Assembly: GCA_017515945.1 (NCBI GenBank)
Contig: JAFWDX010000277.1
Span: 1 to 13,306 of the forward strand
From: Blautia sp.
Lineage (GTDB): Bacteria; Bacillota; Clostridia; Lachnospirales; Lachnospiraceae
Reading direction: 5' to 3'
DNA: 13,306 nt
Shown here: in pieces, positions 5,911 through 12,459 of the stretch
Layout of the letters: each line of letters opens with the position of its first letter
Numbering within the stretch: the first letter of the stretch is position 1
Notes under the pieces: generated by a model
Databases searched by the model: none
Seen by the model: the letters and a program-made list of their open reading frames with translations, nothing else
Told to the model about the DNA's origin: nothing
Program-made: the position numbers and the translations under genes

Positions 5911-5949
5911 ACAGTGGATGGTCTGTCGGACCGTCCACTGTCTTTTTTT
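5911..5949 (+). terminator. Strong intrinsic terminator of the microcompartment operon
   Basis: ACAGTGGATGGTC (5911-5923) pairs with GACCGTCCACTGT (5929-5941) as a 13-bp stem with one T-G wobble and a five-base loop. One C and seven T residues (5943-5949) follow. This is a textbook Rho-independent terminator. It lies 214 bp after the pduO stop because the 166-bp element and a remnant intervene; before those insertions it would have been much closer. Confidence 0.93.
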
Positions 5950-5960
5950 ATACTCGTGTT

Positions 5961-6039
5961 GTTGGGCTTTTGTTCCACGCACCTGCCAAGGCACGCCTGC
6001 GGTGTCGCGGTAAATGCGAGGTGCTGACTAAACAGTTAC
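5961..6039 (-). mobile_element. 79-bp half-length element, inverted (copy 3)
   Basis: Read on the minus strand this is the 64-bp left module of the 166-bp elements with two base changes, followed by a 15-bp linker with a central AAAAG that ends in CCCAAC. The hairpin and mini-element modules are absent. It is flanked by perfect 8-bp direct repeats CTCGTGTT at 5953-5960 and 6040-6047, so it appears to have moved as a unit. Its + strand left end is GTTGGGC, not the usual GTAACTG, so only one end has the family terminus. Together with 5704-5767 it forms an inverted pair of 64 bp (62 identical) around the terminator. Confidence 0.75.
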
Positions 6040-6073
6040 CTCGTGTTACTTAATACATGGAAAATGTGTCATT

Positions 6074-6814
6074 ATGAACAGAAATCAAATGAAACTGATC
6101 GCAGTTGCAGCCATGGTGCTGGATCATATCGCGGTAATATTTCTCACCCAGGAAACGGCATTGTGGGTTGCTTTCAGGACATTGGGCAGGATCACAGCTC
6201 CGGTAATGTGTTTTTTTCTGAGTGAAGGATTCATACATACTTCCTCTTCCAGAAAATATCTTTACAGGCTTGGTTTTTTTGCCCTGATCTCCCAGGTTCC
6301 CTATGCCCTGGCTTTTCGTGAAGTCATGGAGTGGTGGCATCCAAATGTTATGTACACGCTGTTCATCAGCCTCCTTTGCCTGCACGTGCATAAGTTCAGA
6401 AAGAGTCAGGATGCGGTCCTGATCCTTGCAGGACTTTTTGCTTTGACCATCCTGGCTGACTGGGGAATCATCGGACCTTTATATGTGATGACTTTTTATG
6501 CGGCGGGAACCATCAAGCCGCTGATCAGAATGCCTGGATTTATGTCACGCACGACTCCTCTCAGGTTCAGACAGGTTTATTCCTTTACAATTGTGAGCAT
6601 GATCATGCTGGCCGCGGAGTATCTTTCCGCCCACAAAACGGGACTGCCTATTTACACGCAGCTGTATGAATGCGGGATTTTTCTTTTTATCCCTCTGCTG
6701 CTGGCATATGACGGCAAACCCGGCTCCCGCGGACCTGTGGCAAAATGGGGTTTTTATGTCTTTTATCCGCTTCACCTGTTCATTCTTGCCGGAATCAGAA
6801 TGGCAGTCCATTAA
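6074..6814 (+). CDS. TraX-family integral membrane protein
   Basis: The 246-residue protein is strongly hydrophobic, with about seven or eight likely membrane segments, and resembles the TraX family. Landmarks are the opening K-L-I-A-V-A-A-M-V-L-D-H-I-A (7-20), then L-G-R-I-T-A-P-V-M-C-F-F-L-S-E-G-F-I-H-T (37-56), the Y-L-Y-R-L-G-F-F-A-L-I-S-Q-V-P-Y segment and N-V-M-Y-T-L-F. TraX of F plasmids acetylates pilin; chromosomal homologues in Firmicutes are of unknown role and may act as membrane acyltransferases. There are no conjugation genes nearby, so a pilin role is not supported. The ATG at 6074 has only a weak site (TGGAAA, 6058-6063). The gene stands alone after the operon terminator, 27 bp beyond the target duplication of copy 3. 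Confidence 0.8.
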   Translation: MNRNQMKLIAVAAMVLDHIAVIFLTQETALWVAFRTLGRITAPVMCFFLSEGFIHTSSSRKYLYRLGFFALISQVPYALAFREVMEWWHPNVMYTLFISLLCLHVHKFRKSQDAVLILAGLFALTILADWGIIGPLYVMTFYAAGTIKPLIRMPGFMSRTTPLRFRQVYSFTIVSMIMLAAEYLSAHKTGLPIYTQLYECGIFLFIPLLLAYDGKPGSRGPVAKWGFYVFYPLHLFILAGIRMAVH

Positions 6815-6876
6815 TCGTAGTCTGAATTACTTCTTGCAAAAATCTCTGTTTTCCTATACACTTTAATGGACAGGAA

Positions 6877-6976
6877 GTAACTGTTCAATCAGCGCCTCGC
6901 ATTTACTGCGACACCGCAGGCGTGCCTTGGCAGGTGCGTGAGACAAAAGCTGAGGAGCTTGTGACTGAACAGTTAC
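6877..6976 (+). mobile_element. 100-bp element with internal deletion (copy 4)
   Basis: This copy has the 64-bp left module (6877-6940, with changes such as TTCAATC for TTCAGTC), 12 bp of a copy-specific linker with AAAAG (6941-6952), then the last 24 bp of the mini-element (6953-6976). The 53-bp hairpin module and the first ten bases of the mini-element are missing. Perfect 8-bp direct repeats GACAGGAA flank it at 6869-6876 and 6977-6984, so the short form itself seems to have been mobilised. It lies in the 225-bp gap between the TraX-like gene and the glucosaminidase gene; nothing else is recognisable in that gap. Confidence 0.83.
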
Positions 6977-7039
6977 GACAGGAATACGCTGTGACAAAAT
7001 GCGAACAAGATTCAGTCAAGTGCAGGAAAAGGAGATAAT

Positions 7040-8155
7040 ATGTACGATTTAAAGAGCATATCAAATCGATCCCTGACAGAAAAAATCCGTTTTTTTGTAC
7101 ACCTGTTCACACTTGTGATGACTGTCTGTGTGATACCACAGGCAGTCCCTGTCCGGGCCGCCGCTGGTTTATCCGGGACAGAGGCTGTCGGAGCTTCGGC
7201 CCGATGGGTGCAGAACGACAAAGGATACCGATACAGACTTGCAGACAGATCCTATGTAAAAAATGCCTTTTACAAGATCGGAAAACATACCTATTATTTT
7301 GATGCCAAAGGCTACCGGGTCACAGGCTGGCAAAAGATCGGAAAGAAGCTGTATTATTTTACAACGACCGGGAAGATGCGCACCGGCTGGAATAAGGTTA
7401 AAGGGAAAATATTCTGCTTCACTTCCAAAGGAGCTCTGCGCACAGGCTGGTACAAGCCTGCGGACGGCAAAGTCTTTTATCTGCACAAGTCAGGTAAGGC
7501 TGGCATACGGGGGGAATTGTACACAGGATGGAACATCATCTCCGATGTGACTTACTATTTCCGCAAGGATGGAGAACTTGGAGAAATAGGCAACATGGTG
7601 AAAAGCGGCTGGGAAAAGATCGGGGATACAGAGTACTATTTTAACTCAGACGGGATCTGGACCACGACACGCATGACAAATCAGGAATTCATAGAAACCG
7701 TAGGAAATATGGCCGTATATGACATGCGCAAAACCGGTGTCCTGGCTTCCCTTACGATCGCGCAGGCCATACTGGAAAGCGGCTGGGGCCGATCGGAACT
7801 GGCATTGGAGGGCAATAACCTGTTCGGTATGAAAGCCAGCCTTTCCGGAGACAACTGGGGATCCAGATGGAAAGGCAGAGTGCATTACCTTAGAGGAACA
7901 CCATACAGGGCCTATGATTCGATCCAGGAAAGTGTGGACGATCATTCCCTTTATCTGCTGGGAGCCACGATCGACGGTAAAAAGCTGCGCTACGAGGGAA
8001 TCGAAAAAGCCACTACGACCCGCCAGGCGGCAAAAATCCTGATCGATGGAGGATACACATCAGGTTACCAGTATGTGGAAGATCTGGTGAGTCTGGCAAA
8101 AAAATACAATCTTACAGCGTATGACAAAAAGGCCAGAGAACCGCTGGCCGGATGA
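7040..8155 (+). CDS. Secreted N-acetylglucosaminidase with cell-wall-binding repeats
   Basis: The 371-residue protein is a predicted exported peptidoglycan hydrolase. Residues 12-42 form a signal peptide with a basic start, hydrophobic core and A-x-A-type end (V-R-A-A-A). From about 73 to 206 there are six degenerate wall-binding repeats of the K-I-G-x-x-x-Y-Y-F-x-x-x-G-x-x-x-T-G-W type, for example 98-117 and 191-206. The C-terminal domain (about 211-360) is of the FlgJ/Atl glucosaminidase type. It contains A-Q-A-I-L-E246-S-G-W-G-R-S-E-L with the likely catalytic glutamate, then N-N-L-F-G-M-K and Y-R-A-Y-D-S-I-Q-E-S-V-D-D-H. It should cleave N-acetylglucosaminyl bonds during wall turnover or cell separation. 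An AAGGAG site precedes the ATG. It is probably monocistronic. The ligand of the repeats (choline or other wall polymer) cannot be told from sequence. Confidence 0.92.
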   Translation: MYDLKSISNRSLTEKIRFFVHLFTLVMTVCVIPQAVPVRAAAGLSGTEAVGASARWVQNDKGYRYRLADRSYVKNAFYKIGKHTYYFDAKGYRVTGWQKIGKKLYYFTTTGKMRTGWNKVKGKIFCFTSKGALRTGWYKPADGKVFYLHKSGKAGIRGELYTGWNIISDVTYYFRKDGELGEIGNMVKSGWEKIGDTEYYFNSDGIWTTTRMTNQEFIETVGNMAVYDMRKTGVLASLTIAQAILESGWGRSELALEGNNLFGMKASLSGDNWGSRWKGRVHYLRGTPYRAYDSIQESVDDHSLYLLGATIDGKKLRYEGIEKATTTRQAAKILIDGGYTSGYQYVEDLVSLAKKYNLTAYDKKAREPLAG

Positions 8156-8167
8156 AGCATATCGGTA

Positions 8168-8189
8168 TCAGACATGATTTTTAGTCTGA
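8168..8189 (+). terminator. Possible weak terminator of the glucosaminidase gene
   Basis: TCAGAC (8168-8173) and GTCTGA (8184-8189) form a 6-bp stem with a ten-base T-rich loop, 12 bp after the glucosaminidase stop. No T-run follows. It may act with a factor or only stabilise the 3' end. Confidence 0.3.
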
Positions 8190-8215
8190 ATAATTAATAA
8201 ACAAGTCATAAAAAA

Positions 8216-8242
8216 TTCATATTTTCTGCTTATAATTATAAT
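8216..8242 (+). promoter_or_regulatory. Candidate sigma-A-type promoter for the BMP transporter
   Basis: The 154-bp gap before the binding-protein gene is distinctly AT-rich. Two TATAAT hexamers lie end to end at 8231-8236 and 8237-8242. TTCATA at 8216-8221 is a poor -35 match, 15 bp before the second hexamer. Transcription would start near 8250, just at the palindrome at 8252-8271. Confidence 0.5.
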
Positions 8243-8251
8243 CTGTACTTT

Positions 8252-8271
8252 TGGCGATGTATACGTCGCCA
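8252..8271 (+). promoter_or_regulatory. 20-bp near-perfect palindrome, possible operator
   Basis: TGGCGATGTATACGTCGCCA is a palindrome centred on GTATAC, with only the seventh pair unmatched as DNA (T opposite G, a wobble in RNA). It begins about ten bases after the TATAAT and lies 38 bp before the ATG. The position fits a repressor site at the transcription start or a 5'-leader hairpin. No regulator gene is in the window. Confidence 0.5.
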
Positions 8272-8309
8272 TTTATGATCCAATTTATTTTATCCGGGAG
8301 GACAACCAC

Positions 8310-9500
8310 ATGAAAAAAATGTTTGCTCCGCTTCTTGCCCTGACTCTCTGCCTGGGTATGGTTCCTGCTGTGCCGGCCATGGCAGCCGATACATCAGATG
8401 TCAAAGTCGGCTTCATCTTCCTTCATGACGAAAATTCCACCTACGACCTCAACTTTATCAATGCGGCTAAAGAAGCCTGCGAACAGCTCGGCGCCGAGTA
8501 TGTATTCAAGACCGGCATCGATGAGTCCGAGGCCTGCTACGAGGCGGCTGCGGATCTGGCTGACAGCGGCTGTGATATCGTCTTTGCCGACAGCTTCGGC
8601 CATGAGGACTATATGATCCAGGCTGCCATGGAGTATCCTGAAGTACAGTTCTGTCATGCCACCGGTACCAAGGCGCATACAGAGGGACTGGCCAACTATC
8701 ACAACGCCTTTGCATCCATCTATGAAGGACGCTACCTTGGCGGTATTGCCGCAGGCATGAAGCTCAACCAGCTCATCGAGGAGGGCAAGATCACAGAGGA
8801 TCAGGCCAAACTCGGATATGTCGGCGCCTTCACTTATGCAGAGGTTATCTCCGGATATACATCCTTCTTCCTCGGCGCCCGTTCTGTCTGCCCGACCGCT
8901 ACGATGGAGGTTACCTTCACAGGTTCCTGGTATGATCCTGCGCTGGAGCAGGAGGGAGCTGTAAAGCTCATCGGCAACAACTGTGTGGTACTTTCCGAAC
9001 ATGCGGATTCCATGGGCGCTCCTTCAGAGTGTGAAAAAGCCGGTGTTCCCTTCGTATTCTATAACGGTTCCGCTGCGGATGCCTGCCCGAATACCTATAT
9101 CGTCGCATCCAGGATCAACTGGGCACCTTACTTTGAGTTCATCATCAACGCTGTCGCAAACGGCGAGGAGATCCCTGCCGACTGGACAGGCACGATCGCT
9201 ACGGATTCCGTCCAGCTCGTCGGCATGAATGATGCCGCTGCCGCTCCCGGTACCACAGAGGCGATCGAGGAAGCCAAGGCAAAACTCGAGTCCGGCGAAC
9301 TCCATGTGTTTGATACGGCCACATTTACAGTAGGCGATGCCGCACTTGAGACCTATATGGCTGATGTGGATACGGACGAGGCTTATGAGGGCGATACTGA
9401 GGCAGTTTCTGACGGATATTTCCATGAGTCCGAGTATCGTTCCGCTCCTTATTTTGATATCCAGATCGATGGCATTACCCTGCTCGATACTGCCTTCTGA
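8310..9500 (+). CDS. BMP-family ABC substrate-binding protein
   Basis: The 396-residue protein is the extracellular binding component of a BMP (basic membrane protein, PnrA/NupA-like) ABC importer. Members of that family bind purine nucleosides or related compounds. Residues 1-25 are a signal peptide ending A-M-A followed by A-D-T. The mature part starts V-K-V-G-F-I-F-L-H-D-E (31-41), with a strand and glycine-containing turn typical of type I periplasmic folds, and continues with E-G-R-Y-L-G-G-I-A-A-G near residue 138 and G-Y-V-G-A-F. No lipobox cysteine follows the signal; the only early cysteine, C14, is inside the hydrophobic core. That is unusual for a Gram-positive binding protein. GGGAGG precedes the ATG. 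The ATPase and two permeases follow downstream. The real ligand is not evident from sequence. Confidence 0.88.
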   Translation: MKKMFAPLLALTLCLGMVPAVPAMAADTSDVKVGFIFLHDENSTYDLNFINAAKEACEQLGAEYVFKTGIDESEACYEAAADLADSGCDIVFADSFGHEDYMIQAAMEYPEVQFCHATGTKAHTEGLANYHNAFASIYEGRYLGGIAAGMKLNQLIEEGKITEDQAKLGYVGAFTYAEVISGYTSFFLGARSVCPTATMEVTFTGSWYDPALEQEGAVKLIGNNCVVLSEHADSMGAPSECEKAGVPFVFYNGSAADACPNTYIVASRINWAPYFEFIINAVANGEEIPADWTGTIATDSVQLVGMNDAAAAPGTTEAIEEAKAKLESGELHVFDTATFTVGDAALETYMADVDTDEAYEGDTEAVSDGYFHESEYRSAPYFDIQIDGITLLDTAF

Positions 9501-9529
9501 GCGGATTTCAATCTGACTGAATAATCATA

Positions 9530-9565
9530 AAGAGGATCCTGGTTTCACACAGCTGGGATCCTCTT
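9530..9565 (+). terminator. Hairpin after the binding-protein gene, partial terminator
   Basis: AAGAGGATCC (9530-9539) and GGATCCTCTT (9556-9565) make a perfect 10-bp stem with a 16-base loop. The downstream tract is ATTCG, not a clean T-run, so termination may be incomplete. Such hairpins commonly let the binding protein be made in excess over the ATPase and permeases of the same transporter. Confidence 0.65.
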
Positions 9566-9594
9566 ATTCGCTATATTGTGTATTACTCCAAAAG

Positions 9595-9626
9595 GTAACT
9601 GTGAAGAAACAGTGACTGACAGTTAC
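9595..9626 (+). mobile_element. 32-bp mini-element (copy 5)
   Basis: GTAACTGT (9595-9602) and ACAGTTAC (9619-9626) form the 8-bp inverted ends. The interior is GAAGAAACAGTGACTG, which lacks the AAGGAG seen in the other mini-elements. The flanks TCCAAAAG (9587-9594) and TCCGAGAG (9627-9634) agree at 6 of 8 positions, fitting an old target duplication. It lies between the attenuating hairpin and the ATPase start. Confidence 0.65.
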
Positions 9627-9659
9627 TCCGAGAGTATATTTATGAGGAGGACTTACATT

Positions 9660-11351
9660 TTGAGCCAGACAGCCGCCGTAGAAATGCGGCATGTGACCAA
9701 ACGATTCGGTGCCGTGACGGCCAATGACGATGTGAGCATGCAGATTTACCGTGGAGAGATCCTGGCACTGCTCGGAGAGAACGGCAGCGGCAAGACGACA
9801 CTTATGAATATGCTTTCAGGGATCTATTTTCCGGATGAGGGAGAGATTTATATAGGCGGGGTAAAAACAGCCATTTCATCTCCCCGGGTTGCCCTGGACC
9901 TGGGGATCGGCATGATCCACCAGCATTTCATGCTGGTAGACGTAATGACGGCAGCGGAAAATATCATCCTTGGTCTGGAGGGAAGCCTGCGCCTGAAAGA
10001 AGCCACCGCAAAGATCCTGGATATCTGCCATACCTATGGCTTTGAGATCAATCCGGAACAGAAGGTTTACGATATGTCCGTTTCCCAGAAGCAGACTGTG
10101 GAGATCGTCAAAGCCCTCTACCGCGGAGCGGATATCCTGATCCTGGACGAGCCCACAGCCGTCCTGACGCCGCAGGAGACGGACCGTCTCTTTGACGTAC
10201 TTCGGAACATGCGCAGCGACGGCAAGACGATCGTCATCATCACCCACAAGATGCACGAGGTCGAGGCGATCTCGGATCGTGTGGCAATTTTGCGTCAGGG
10301 GCGTTATATACGGGATCTGATCACGTCGCAGACCAATGCGCAGGAGATGACCAATGAAATGGTAGGACGGTCCGTGACACTGGATATCGACCGTCCGGAT
10401 CCGGTCAATGCCCAGACCCGCCTGGAGGTTCGTCATCTGACCGTTCGGAGTGAGGAAGGCGTGCTGAAGCTGGACGATGTATCTTTTACAGCGAACTCAG
10501 GGGAGATCCTGGGCATTGCCGGCATCGCCGGCTCCGGTCAGAAGGAATTGCTCGAAGCGGTGATCGGCCTGCAGAACATTGAAAACGGAGACATCATCTT
10601 CCATAATCCCAAAAAGGACCAGCCCGTCACCTTCATTCACAAAAGCATGAAAAAGGTCCGTGAGCTGGCAGCCCAGGGAGCATTCCACGACAAGGATATG
10701 AATCCCGTGACCTTTGAGGGGATGAGCACCAGGCAGATCCGTGCCATGGTCGAAGCCGGTGAAGTGCTATTCTGGGAGGATGAGATCCTGGATCTCAGAA
10801 ACAAAAACCCACTGGAGATCCGTGAACTGGGCGTACGTCTGGCTTTCGTTCCTGAGGACCGTCTGGGTATGGGCCTCGTCGGCAGCATGGACATCACGGA
10901 TAACATGATGCTGCGCAGCTACCGCAAGGGACACGGCGGCTTTGTGGATCGCAAGCCGCCTCATGATCAGGCAGAGGAGATCGTCAGTGAACTGAATATC
11001 TCCACGCCCGGCATTTCCACACCTGTGCGCCGCCTCTCCGGCGGAAATGTCCAGAAGGTCCTGGTGGGCCGTGAGATCGCTTTCACACCCAAGGTGCTGA
11101 TGGCAGCCTATCCTGTACGTGGTCTGGATATCAATTCCTCCATGACGATCTATGATCTGCTTAACAGGCAGAAACAGAGAGGTATCGCAGTGATCTACGT
11201 CGGCGAAGACCTGGATGTGCTCCTGGAGCTTTGCGACAGGATCCTGGTCCTTTGCTCCGGCAAGGTCAGCGGGATCGTGCCGGGACGGGGAACGACCAAA
11301 GAGGAGATCGGTATGATGATGACACAGATCGGAGGTGGATCCCATGCATAA
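9660..11351 (+). CDS. Double-domain ABC ATPase of BMP/nucleoside importer
   Basis: This 563-residue protein carries two ABC ATPase domains, as in sugar and nucleoside importers of the RbsA/YufO group. Domain 1 has Walker A G39-E-N-G-S-G-K-T, Q-loop Q88, the signature region M-S-V-S-Q-K-Q (139-145), Walker B I-L-I-L-D-E164 and H-loop H196. Domain 2 has a degenerate Walker A (G-I-A-G-S-G-Q-K, 288-295), signature L459-S-G-G-N and A-A-Y-P-V-R-G-L-D, as usual for this group. There is an extra stretch of about 50-60 residues at 317-378, inserted ahead of the R-E-L-G-V-R-L-A-F-V-P-E-D-R strand. This makes the protein longer than the typical 500-520. TTG at 9660 is chosen because GAGGAGG lies at 9644-9650; ATG 9642 overlaps that site. 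It overlaps the first permease gene by 8 bp. Confidence 0.92.
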   Translation: MSQTAAVEMRHVTKRFGAVTANDDVSMQIYRGEILALLGENGSGKTTLMNMLSGIYFPDEGEIYIGGVKTAISSPRVALDLGIGMIHQHFMLVDVMTAAENIILGLEGSLRLKEATAKILDICHTYGFEINPEQKVYDMSVSQKQTVEIVKALYRGADILILDEPTAVLTPQETDRLFDVLRNMRSDGKTIVIITHKMHEVEAISDRVAILRQGRYIRDLITSQTNAQEMTNEMVGRSVTLDIDRPDPVNAQTRLEVRHLTVRSEEGVLKLDDVSFTANSGEILGIAGIAGSGQKELLEAVIGLQNIENGDIIFHNPKKDQPVTFIHKSMKKVRELAAQGAFHDKDMNPVTFEGMSTRQIRAMVEAGEVLFWEDEILDLRNKNPLEIRELGVRLAFVPEDRLGMGLVGSMDITDNMMLRSYRKGHGGFVDRKPPHDQAEEIVSELNISTPGISTPVRRLSGGNVQKVLVGREIAFTPKVLMAAYPVRGLDINSSMTIYDLLNRQKQRGIAVIYVGEDLDVLLELCDRILVLCSGKVSGIVPGRGTTKEEIGMMMTQIGGGSHA

Positions 11352-12459
11352 TACCCGTAAAAGCGAGCCGCTCTTTCATATATCCAGGAGAGGCGTACTG
11401 CCCTGGTACATTTCATGGCTGATCCGCGGAGCGGCCCTTCTGATCGCGCTCATACTCGGAGCCCTTGTGACAAACCTTGTCACGCATCAGAATCCTGCCG
11501 ATATTTATGTGACGATTGCTGAAGCCTCTTTCTCGACATCCAGGCGCAGATGGGTACTCTGCCAGAACCTGGCGATGCTGCTCGGTGTTTCTCTGGCTGT
11601 GATCCCTGCCTTCCGCATGCGATTCTGGAATCTCGGGGCGGAGGGGCAGATGCTCGCAGGCGGTCTGGCCTGTACAGCCTGCATGATCTGCCTGCGTGAT
11701 ATCCTCCCGGGATGGGCTGTGATCGCCGCCATGGTTGTCACCAGCCTGGCCGCGGGTGCGGTCTGGGGCGTGATACCTGCGTTCTTTAAAGCGAAATGGA
11801 ATACCAATGAAACGCTGTTTACCCTTATGATGAATTACATCGCCATACAGCTGGTTTCCTTCTTTATCATTGTATGGGAAGTACCAAAAGGTGCAGGAAA
11901 GATCGGAATCATCAACCAGTCAAGCATGATCGGCTGGCTGCCGTCTGTCGGCGGGCAGAAATATCTGCTGAATATCCTGATCGTCGGCGTTTTGACGGCC
12001 ATGATGAGCATTTATCTGCGATACTCCCAGCATGGCTATGAGATCTCCGTAGTCGGAGAGAGCGTACAGACTGCCCGCTATATCGGGATCAAGGTTGAGA
12101 GCGTCATCCTCCGCACGATGCTCCTCTCAGGAGCTCTCTGCGGGATGATCGGGATGCTGCTGGTCGGCGGCACAGACCATACGCTGACCACCACCATTAC
12201 CGGCGGCAGGGGATTTACCGCGGTCATGGTCGCCTGGCTGGCCAAGTTCAATCCGGTCTGGATGGTCGCCACTTCCTTCCTGCTGGTATTTCTGGAGAAG
12301 GGGGCGGGAGATATCTCCACCAATTTTGGACTGAATCAATCCTATTCCGATATTCTGACAGGCATTATCCTGTTTTTTATCATAGGCAGCGAGTTTTTCA
12401 TTAACTACAGGATCAGTTTCCGCAATACCGCAAAGAAAAAGGAGGCAGCCCATGTTTGA
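11344..12459 (+). CDS. BMP-type ABC importer permease, subunit 1
   Basis: The 371-residue membrane protein belongs to the branched-chain/ribose/nucleoside permease family (BPD_transp_2) and resembles YufP/NupP. A cytoplasmic start is followed by a hydrophobic segment (about 24-46) and several more. The family motif F94-W-N-L-G-A-E-G-Q-M is present, as is N153-T-N-E-T-L-F-T-L-M-M-N-Y-I-A, the counterpart of the N-E-x-x-x-T-x-M-x-N-Y coupling region. Towards the C-terminus come G-G-R-G-F-T-A-V-M-V-A-W-L-A and a final hydrophobic segment before the basic tail. ATG 11344 lies eight bases after GGAGG (11331-11335); GTG 11335 overlaps that site. Both ends of the gene overlap its neighbours by 8 bp, which indicates tight translational coupling. 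Confidence 0.92.
   Translation: MHNTRKSEPLFHISRRGVLPWYISWLIRGAALLIALILGALVTNLVTHQNPADIYVTIAEASFSTSRRRWVLCQNLAMLLGVSLAVIPAFRMRFWNLGAEGQMLAGGLACTACMICLRDILPGWAVIAAMVVTSLAAGAVWGVIPAFFKAKWNTNETLFTLMMNYIAIQLVSFFIIVWEVPKGAGKIGIINQSSMIGWLPSVGGQKYLLNILIVGVLTAMMSIYLRYSQHGYEISVVGESVQTARYIGIKVESVILRTMLLSGALCGMIGMLLVGGTDHTLTTTITGGRGFTAVMVAWLAKFNPVWMVATSFLLVFLEKGAGDISTNFGLNQSYSDILTGIILFFIIGSEFFINYRISFRNTAKKKEAAHV

Noticed and set aside
6074..6814. TraX-like gene as evidence of a conjugative element
   Set aside because: No relaxase, coupling protein, pilin or integrase gene is nearby; TraX homologues are common on Firmicute chromosomes.
6808..6869. CCATTAA/TTAATGG inverted repeat after the TraX-like gene as a terminator
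   Set aside because: The 7-bp arms are separated by 48 bases, are AT-rich and have no T-run. The right arm also overlaps the target duplication by one base.
8156..8309. Purine riboswitch ahead of the BMP binding protein
   Set aside because: I looked for the conserved three-way junction and loop sequences and found none; only the AT-rich promoter and the palindrome are present.
128..9626. CRISPR array or REP/BIME repeats
   Set aside because: Copies are not regularly spaced and are single insertions with target duplications, so a mobile element explains them better.
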